Source: JAZLGI01 sp045616225
GTDB lineage: Bacteria; Spirochaetota; Spirochaetia; Sphaerochaetales; Sphaerochaetaceae
DNA: 10,107 bases
Assembly: GCA_045616225.1 (NCBI GenBank)
Contig: JAZLGI010000064.1
Location: 1-10,107, forward strand
Reading direction: 5' to 3'
Shown: positions 5,920 through 10,107 of the stretch, piece by piece
Layout: the number at the start of each line of letters is the position of its first letter
How positions within the stretch are numbered: position 1 is the first letter of the stretch
Translations under genes and position numbers: made by a program
The notes under the pieces: model-generated
Told to the model about the DNA's origin: nothing
Seen by the model: the letters and a program-made list of their open reading frames with translations, nothing else
Databases searched by the model: none

Positions 5920-7005
5920 TCATATGCTTATTTCTCCTATAGATTTATCCAAATCTTCGGCGAGTTTTTTGTTCCTGGCACTGTAAACATGAGAATAAGT
6001 TTTTAGCGTTATAGATGGGTTTTCATGTCCCAATCTATCTGCTACAAGATTAATCGGCTCATTTCTTTCGATAAGCAAGCTAGCGTGGGAATGTCGGAAG
6101 TCATGTATGCGGATTCTTTTTATTCCGGCTTTTTTAGCTGCATTGTCAATATGAGTCCTTACAGTAGTTCTTCCTACAGGAAATATTGGATTGTCAGGAT
6201 TCTTATCGTATGTTCTGTCAAATAATGCCTGTATTAAATCCATTATTTTTGAAGGCAATACTATTTCTCTTCTGGACTTTTCAGTTTTTGGATCTTGAAG
6301 ATATGATTTACCTCTTTGCTTAGACAGCGTTTTTGTAATGAAAACACTGTTATTATCAAAGTCAAAGTTGTTTATAGTTAAAGCCAGCGCTTCTCCTATT
6401 CTACATCCCGAGTAAAACAGAAAGTAAAACAACGTTTTAAAGAGAATATCTTTTTCCATAGCTACAACTTTTTTAAACTCTTCTTCTGTCCAGAACTGCA
6501 TTACTTCTGACTTATCGGAACCCATTATTCCAACTCTTGTGCATGGATTATCCTTTAAGTCGCAATGAGATACTGCATAGTTTAGTACAGCGCTTAGTTG
6601 ATTATTTACGGTTTTCAAATAGGTGTCTTTATAATGCCGGTTATCCTTTCCGTAAGTTTTATTCTTCATTATTCTTTGCCAATCGTAGATAGTCTCTTTG
6701 GTAATATCACTTATGCACATATCCCCAAAGTATGGGAGAATATGTTTTTCAAAGATATTGGAATGTACATCCAGTGTAGATTGTCTTTTTGGTTCTGTCT
6801 TATCTTCACAGCACATTTGATAAACTTCTCTATAAGACAATCCTAATCTTTCGGTCTTCCTTCGGTGCTCGATTTCCATCCTTTCCTTTGCTTCTTTTTG
6901 AGTTTTAAATCCGGTTCCTTTTCTCTGGTGTACTTTGCCAAAGCTATCAGTATACCTGAAGTGATAATACCATTCTCCAGTTTTTGAATCTCTTTTTATG
7001 GACAT
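5920..7005 (-). CDS. Phage-type tyrosine integrase
   Basis: The 361-residue site-specific recombinase would integrate and excise the element. It has an N-terminal arm-type DNA-binding domain (about 1-50; WYYHFRYTD and a KTQKEAK segment) and a SAM-like core-binding domain (about 55-155). The catalytic domain holds R202 in SGCRIGEAL, a lysine in the beta hairpin (K240 or K243), H301 and R304 in HDFRHSHASLL, H327 in DRLGHENP and nucleophile Y337 in TLKTYSHVY. All catalytic positions are present, so it looks active. The start ATG at 7003-7005 has GAGGAG (7011-7016, minus strand) 5 nt upstream. Its first 10 bases overlap the end of the repressor gene, so the two are probably translationally coupled. 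Its 3' end points at the host ferredoxin gene, which places the attachment site in the 97 bp between them. Confidence 0.95.
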   Translation of the reverse strand: MSIKRDSKTGEWYYHFRYTDSFGKVHQRKGTGFKTQKEAKERMEIEHRRKTERLGLSYREVYQMCCEDKTEPKRQSTLDVHSNIFEKHILPYFGDMCISDITKETIYDWQRIMKNKTYGKDNRHYKDTYLKTVNNQLSAVLNYAVSHCDLKDNPCTRVGIMGSDKSEVMQFWTEEEFKKVVAMEKDILFKTLFYFLFYSGCRIGEALALTINNFDFDNNSVFITKTLSKQRGKSYLQDPKTEKSRREIVLPSKIMDLIQALFDRTYDKNPDNPIFPVGRTTVRTHIDNAAKKAGIKRIRIHDFRHSHASLLIERNEPINLVADRLGHENPSITLKTYSHVYSARNKKLAEDLDKSIGEISI

Positions 7006-7496
7006 TCTTTCTCCTCTTGGTTTTTTCTTCTTTTCTTTATCTCGTTGTACGTATCAGCAGCACAATCCAATACGGTTTTAACAAAATACGTATATTCAGA
7101 TGATGTTGGATCTTCTTGAGTACCACCATCAAGATGAAAATCAAGAATCTCTCCTAAATCTCTTTCTATAAAGTTGAAAAACCCGACTTCATCTCGCATA
7201 TACATATATCTCGGGTCATCATCAAACCTTGACCAATCATGCGAATTTTTGTATTTGCTTTTGCCAAGTAAATAATCTTCAGAGACATTAAAATATTCGC
7301 ATATAGCCAGAAGATTTTTTGAATCGGGAAAAGCTTTTCCATTAATCCAAAAACTAATAGTTTTCTTTGAAGTATTTGTAATTTTCGCTAAATCACAATA
7401 CTTCATCCTTTTTCCATCAATTTTCGTTTCTTCAACCAAAGACGTTAGTCTTTCTATGAAGCACCGTAATTGATCTTCCGTCAATTTTTTTGTCAT
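6996..7496 (-). CDS. XRE-family phage repressor
   Basis: This 166-residue protein has a lambda-repressor-type helix-turn-helix domain at about residues 30-79 (KYCDLAKITNTSKKTISFWINGK, broken here for length: residues 32-54), ending in NVSEDYLLGKS. After a linker comes an acidic, aromatic-rich C-terminal part (about 85-150) that I do not recognise, and a basic tail. There is no LexA/CI-type Ser-Lys self-cleavage domain, so induction by RecA-triggered cleavage is unlikely. The start ATG at 7494-7496 is set by AAGGAGG (7502-7508, minus strand) 5 nt upstream; longer frames would run into the operator region. The most economical role is master repressor of the rightward operon with autoregulation through the dyad at 7512-7526, which lies just upstream of its ribosome site. 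It is the first gene of an operon with the integrase. Confidence 0.85.
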   Translation of the reverse strand: MTKKLTEDQLRCFIERLTSLVEETKIDGKRMKYCDLAKITNTSKKTISFWINGKAFPDSKNLLAICEYFNVSEDYLLGKSKYKNSHDWSRFDDDPRYMYMRDEVGFFNFIERDLGEILDFHLDGGTQEDPTSSEYTYFVKTVLDCAADTYNEIKKRRKNQEEKECP

Positions 7497-7511
7497 AAAT
7501 ACCTCCTTAAG

Positions 7512-7526
7512 GTAAACTTTGTTTAC
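7512..7526. promoter_or_regulatory. Operator O1, perfect 15-bp dyad
   Basis: GTAAAC-TTT-GTTTAC is a perfect inverted repeat between the repressor's ribosome site and its predicted promoter. Its position over the transcription start of the repressor-integrase operon fits autoregulation. The same GTAAA-N5-TTTAC pattern returns at 10027-10041. Confidence 0.65.
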
Positions 7527-7529
7527 TAC

Positions 7530-7558
7530 AGGGTAAAAAATAATAATAATTTTGTCAA
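7530..7558 (-). promoter_or_regulatory. Candidate repressor-integrase promoter
   Basis: On the minus strand there is an exact TTGACA (7553-7558). At 17 bp the -10 would be TACCCT (7530-7535), only 3 of 6. The predicted start, about 7523, falls within operator O1. The -35 is almost its own complement, since TTGTCA (7552-7557) reads on the plus strand. The rightward promoter may therefore share it, with a weak -10 TACATT (7577-7582) at a 19-bp spacing. Confidence 0.45.
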
Positions 7559-7564
7559 TAAAAG

Positions 7565-7603
7565 TATGGAAAAGTTTACATTTCACTTGTAAAGTTTCTG
7601 CAG
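7565..7603. promoter_or_regulatory. Candidate operator half-sites O2 and O3
   Basis: Two 9-bp relatives of the O1 left half (GTAAACTTT) lie before the rightward operon: GTAAACTTT on the minus strand (7571-7579) and GTAAAGTTT on the plus strand (7589-7597). Each has a poor second half. With O1 this makes three related sites in 92 bp, as in classic phage switches. The two sites bracket the likely start of rightward transcription. Confidence 0.45.
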
Positions 7604-7613
7604 AGGTAGACAA

Positions 7614-7811
7614 ATGAAGAAAAATAATATGCTTGTCAGAGCTGCTATTAGAAAACATGGATTAAGGCAATGGGAGATTGCTGAAGTTTTAGATATGGGC
7701 GAAGTAGCATTCAGCAAGATGCTACGAAAAGAATTACCAATTGCCGCCCAAGAAGCGTTGGTTGAAAAAATCAATTCCGCATGTGTAAAGGAGTCGATAA
7801 AAAATGAATAA
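7614..7811 (+). CDS. Small Cro-like helix-turn-helix protein
   Basis: The 65-residue protein is essentially one HTH domain: RAAIRKHGLRQWEIAEVLDM and then SKMLRKELP, with a closing helix AAQEALVEKINS. This type of small protein (XRE-like, a Cro/early regulator in low-GC phages and islands) commonly stands first in the rightward operon, divergent from the repressor. Probable role: competing with the repressor for the operators in the intervening 117 bp, or otherwise setting the switch. Start: ATG 7614 with AGAGG 7 nt upstream. A methionine six residues in lacks a better site. The gene overlaps the next by 8 bp, so the two are one operon. The family role is inferred from position and fold, not from a named homologue. 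Confidence 0.8.
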   Translation: MKKNNMLVRAAIRKHGLRQWEIAEVLDMGEVAFSKMLRKELPIAAQEALVEKINSACVKESIKNE

Positions 7812-8001
7812 TCCTGCAAACAAAGTTTTCTTAGAAGCCTCAGATGTAAGCTCAATCCTTGGAATCAGTATTTCACATGCTTACAAAGTAATTAAACAAC
7901 TCAACCAAAAATACTCTGACAAATATATATCTATTAGAGGAAAAGTAAATAAAAAATTCTTAGAAGATTCATATGGCATATCCATTCCGGAGGAAGATTG
8001 A
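7804..8001 (+). CDS. Small winged-helix DNA-binding protein, excisionase-like
   Basis: The 65-residue protein has an N-terminal HTH of the MerR/Xis type: FLEASDVSSILGIS, then HAYKVIKQLNQ. A short basic wing follows, ISIRGKVNKKFLED. Proteins of this size and pattern are common in phages and integrative elements of low-GC bacteria, as recombination directionality factors or early regulators. With an integrase in the same element, an Xis role is the best guess, but it is not proven by the sequence. Start: ATG 7804 with AAAGGAG 10 nt upstream. Its start overlaps the end of the Cro-like gene. Its last codons carry the GGAGGA ribosome site of the primase-helicase gene, whose ATG follows one base after the stop. 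Confidence 0.75.
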   Translation: MNNPANKVFLEASDVSSILGISISHAYKVIKQLNQKYSDKYISIRGKVNKKFLEDSYGISIPEED

Positions 8002-8002
8002 A

Positions 8003-9916
8003 ATGAAAAACCTATACAAAGGCTATATTGAAACAATTAATTGCATTGCGACTCGGGGATACAAACAAGGGGAAAACCTCCTATCGTTGAGAGCTGCAGA
8101 AAAACGTGATGAATACGCTGGCCTTCTAGAAGACAACGTTGTTCTAATAACAGTCAAGGATTTTGCATTTGGTGCGATATTAGATTGTATCCTTCACAAG
8201 TTCAAAATAAGAAATTCTTCTGTTAGAATTTTTGATTCCGAATGGAACTTCTTGTTTTACAATAATGGCGTTTTTAAGCGTGAAGCAACTCAACAAAAAT
8301 GTGCTCTTGGTTTTCCGATAGACATTAAATTGGGCTCAAAAGACAGTTATGTACTGTTAAAATATTACGATAACTATGTATATGATAATAAAAACATATA
8401 CGATGATGCTGACGAAGTACCACAATTCCTAAAATTGGTTGATAGTGATATTAACTTATTGGGGCTGAAAAATAAAAAAGAAAAAAAAGTTGCTTTACAA
8501 AAATACTGCGTCACATTGATAAGTGCAGGTTTTGATGTTGAATCTTGCAAGAAAATCTTAAAGATAATAAATGATTTCATTTTTGAGAATCCGTTAAAAA
8601 AATCAGACTTTAATGAAATAATTAAAGATGAAAACTTTAACAAATCTATTGGCATAAATAGAAAGTTCTCTCATAGTGTAATAGGCGATCAGCTTATTAA
8701 TGAATATCATATTAAAAAGAAGAACAATCAATTATTTCTTTATACAGGTGAGTACTATCAGGCAAATACCAGTGTTTTGGATCACAATTTAATTAAAAGT
8801 ATTGTCTGCAAAAGATACCCGAATAGTAAAGATTCTGATCGAAAAGAAGTATACCTCTACATCAACGATATACTTCAAAATGAAGACTACCACGTTGATA
8901 CAAATTACATCGGTTTTAAAAATGGGATCCTTAGACTTTCAGATTTGCAATTACAAGCTTTTACTCCTGATTTATTTATTGAAAACATAATTCCACACGA
9001 TTATGCAAAGACAGAGTCTGAATTAATGGATAAGGCTATTAACCTTTGGTGCGATAATGATTCAGAAAGAATAGCCGTTTTAGAGGAAATGATTGGTATT
9101 TGCATGTATTCGTCTTCGGAAGTCCAAAAAATGTTTATTCTTAAGGGTCCAAAGAATAACGGCAAATCAACATTCCTTAAAGTTTTAACTAAACTTCTTG
9201 GTGATGAAAATGTATCTTCTCTAAGTTTAGCAGAAATGGAAGAAAAGTTTTCTGTTCAAGCTTTACAATCTAAGTTAGCCAATATAGGTGATGATATTTC
9301 AGACAAACGGTTAAATGAAGACTGTGTTTCAAAAATCAAGAAAATAGTTACCGGCGAAAGAATTAAAGCAGAGCATAAGGGTGTAGATCTATTCTTTTTT
9401 GTGCCAAAAGCAACTTTGGTGTTTTCCACTAATAATATGCCTGTCATACATGATCCGACAGGAGCTATGGCAAGAAGACTTATATTAATTCCTTTTGAAC
9501 ATGATTTTTCTGTAGATTCCGAAAGAATACCAGGATTTGAGAAGCTTCTTTTTTCGGAAGAATGCATTGAAAGGTTAATTTATCGTGGGATTATTGGTTT
9601 GAATCGAGTAAGAATGAATAATGGAGAAATGACGGAATCAGAGTCTTGTAATAAACTACTTGATTCCGAAATATACAGATTATCTTCGATTAAGAAGTTT
9701 ATCGACGATACCAATCCTGAAGAATCAATTTTGTACTGTCATCCAGCAGATGTTTACTCTGAATATACACAAATGTGTTTTGACCTGGATATAAAACCTG
9801 CCAGTCAATCTAATTTTGTAAAAGAAGTTAAAAAACAACTTAACCTCTCTACTCAGTCAAGAAATAATGCAGCCGGTGTTCCTCAAAGAGTATTCATCCC
9901 TGCAAAACAAACATAA
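8003..9916 (+). CDS. P4/D5-class primase-helicase with degenerate primase domain
   Basis: This 637-residue replication protein ends in a superfamily 3 helicase. Walker A is GPKNNGKST (382-390), Walker B is IGDDIS (D430, D431), motif C is FSTNN (474-478), and arginine-finger candidates are R491 and R492. A D5_N-like region precedes it (about 225-365), and a winged-helix-like C-terminus follows (about 560-637). It would unwind the element's origin as a hexamer. The N-terminus (about 30-140; DEYAGLLEDNVVLI, GFPIDIKLGSKDSYVLLKY) aligns by eye with archaeo-eukaryotic primase domains of phage primases. However, the expected DxD after VLI reads TVKD, and the expected RG-x-H motif reads EWNF, so primase activity is doubtful. 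Start: ATG 8003, 8 nt after GGAGGA. An upstream ATG at 7973 would overlap the preceding gene without a ribosome site. Confidence 0.9.
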   Translation: MKNLYKGYIETINCIATRGYKQGENLLSLRAAEKRDEYAGLLEDNVVLITVKDFAFGAILDCILHKFKIRNSSVRIFDSEWNFLFYNNGVFKREATQQKCALGFPIDIKLGSKDSYVLLKYYDNYVYDNKNIYDDADEVPQFLKLVDSDINLLGLKNKKEKKVALQKYCVTLISAGFDVESCKKILKIINDFIFENPLKKSDFNEIIKDENFNKSIGINRKFSHSVIGDQLINEYHIKKKNNQLFLYTGEYYQANTSVLDHNLIKSIVCKRYPNSKDSDRKEVYLYINDILQNEDYHVDTNYIGFKNGILRLSDLQLQAFTPDLFIENIIPHDYAKTESELMDKAINLWCDNDSERIAVLEEMIGICMYSSSEVQKMFILKGPKNNGKSTFLKVLTKLLGDENVSSLSLAEMEEKFSVQALQSKLANIGDDISDKRLNEDCVSKIKKIVTGERIKAEHKGVDLFFFVPKATLVFSTNNMPVIHDPTGAMARRLILIPFEHDFSVDSERIPGFEKLLFSEECIERLIYRGIIGLNRVRMNNGEMTESESCNKLLDSEIYRLSSIKKFIDDTNPEESILYCHPADVYSEYTQMCFDLDIKPASQSNFVKEVKKQLNLSTQSRNNAAGVPQRVFIPAKQT

Positions 9917-9940
9917 AACTTCGCGCAAAGCGGAAATCAA

Positions 9941-10016
9941 AAAAGGAGGTGATAAAGGAAAGAAATGAAAAATTAAAATGAAAACTCAAAAATTCTGTAG
10001 TTTTTGTAGTTTTTAA
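9941..10016 (+). other. Ribosome site with two mini-ORFs and a TGTAGTTTT tandem repeat
   Basis: After the helicase stop, AAAGGAGGTGATAA (9942-9955) is an unusually full Shine-Dalgarno match. It is followed by a 3-codon frame (ATG 9965, MKN stop). Two bases after its TAA comes a 12-codon frame (9978-10016) encoding MKTQKFCSFCSF. Its end contains two adjacent copies of TGTAGTTTT (9996-10013), which produce the C-S-F repeat. Neither frame is a safe gene. They could be a leader peptide, the remnant of a gene, or chance beside a repeat used for something else. Confidence 0.35.
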
Positions 10017-10022
10017 TCGGGC

Positions 10023-10045
10023 ATTAGTAAATTGTCTTTACTAAT
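10023..10045. repeat. Perfect 9-bp inverted repeat, candidate operator O4
   Basis: ATTAGTAAA (10023-10031) and TTTACTAAT (10037-10045) flank a TTGTC loop. Its centre, 10027-10041, matches GTAAA-N5-TTTAC, the arrangement of operator O1. No T-run follows, so a terminator is unlikely. Its position 41 bp before the next start codon suits an operator. Confidence 0.6.
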
Positions 10046-10085
10046 TCATTATTTTATAAGAAATTAAATTAATAAGGAGATTAAT

Positions 10086-10107
10086 ATGAATATTAATTTA
10101 AATGAAA
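10086..10107 (+). CDS. Start of an unknown gene (partial)
   Basis: ATG 10086 follows AAGGAG (10074-10079) at 6 nt, a strong ribosome site. Seven complete codons (MNINLNE) are visible before the right edge. That is too little to identify the product. It lies downstream of the primase-helicase in the same direction, within the element. Confidence 0.6.

Larger units (their letters stand above)
5880..10107. mobile_element. Left arm of an integrated element (prophage or PICI-like island), border approximate
   Basis: A tyrosine integrase sits at the end facing the host ferredoxin gene and is co-transcribed with an XRE repressor. Across a control region lie two small HTH genes and a primase-helicase, all running rightward. 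This is the lysogeny/early-replication layout of temperate phages and phage-inducible chromosomal islands. ICEs share int and xis, but usually carry a relaxase and FtsK-like ATPase instead of a D5-type helicase. No capsid, tail, terminase or conjugation gene is visible. The left border must lie between the ferredoxin stop and the integrase stop (5823-5919). The right border is outside the window. No tRNA is present to serve as the target. Confidence 0.8.

Noticed and set aside
7497..7658. N-terminal extension of the repressor gene
   Set aside because: It would translate through the operators and promoter. The ATG at 7496 has a full AAGGAGG site and gives a normal XRE protein.
7583..7855. 90-codon minus-strand open frame over the Cro-like gene
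   Set aside because: It is antisense to a supported HTH gene and its ribosome site, and has no recognisable features.
7973..8002. Upstream start for the primase-helicase
   Set aside because: It has no ribosome site and overlaps the preceding gene. The ATG at 8003 follows GGAGGA at 8 nt.
1..10107. tRNA, rRNA, CRISPR array, insertion sequence, riboswitch
   Set aside because: I looked on both strands for cloverleaf-like dyads, regularly spaced repeats, transposase frames and known aptamer cores, and saw none.

Overview
The window is AT-rich bacterial DNA with densely packed genes, mostly strong Shine-Dalgarno sites and conventional intrinsic terminators. The gene set resembles a host-associated spirochaete of the genus Treponema: a phosphoserine aminotransferase, a membrane-anchored FtsH-like ATPase without a protease domain, a small YdbC/PC4 protein, a DAGREGE-type topoisomerase III and a 2[4Fe-4S] ferredoxin. 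This is a judgement from protein style only. A low-GC Firmicute is the main alternative. Taxon confidence is about 0.5.

Positions 1-5880 look like ordinary chromosome. The window opens inside the last 51 codons of an oligopeptide ABC-transporter permease (+). A bidirectional terminator and the serC terminator follow, then serC on the minus strand. An AAA+ ATPase gene (+) runs tail-to-tail into the ydbC-like gene (-), and their stop codons overlap. A gene-free stretch of about 280 bp follows, then the terminator and coding region of topoisomerase III (-). Its promoter abuts the divergent promoter of the ferredoxin gene (+), which ends in a strong terminator.

Positions from about 5880 to the right edge look like the left arm of an integrated element. 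A tyrosine integrase and an XRE repressor overlap on the minus strand. A 117-bp control region holds a perfect dyad, related half-sites and a consensus -35 box. Rightward from it run a Cro-like HTH gene, an Xis-like winged-helix gene and a primase-helicase of the P4/D5 class, followed by a short dyad and the first codons of another gene. This int-repressor // cro-xis-pri order is that of temperate phages and of phage-inducible chromosomal islands. The window ends before any structural gene, so it does not decide between them.

The most interesting observations are these. The helicase appears intact, but its primase-like N-terminal domain lacks the expected acidic and histidine motifs. The dyad GTAAA-N5-TTTAC in the control region recurs 2.5 kb away, just upstream of the last gene. 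Two chromosomal genes appear to have leaderless or near-leaderless transcripts. The FtsH-like ATPase has lost its peptidase and has an altered pore loop.
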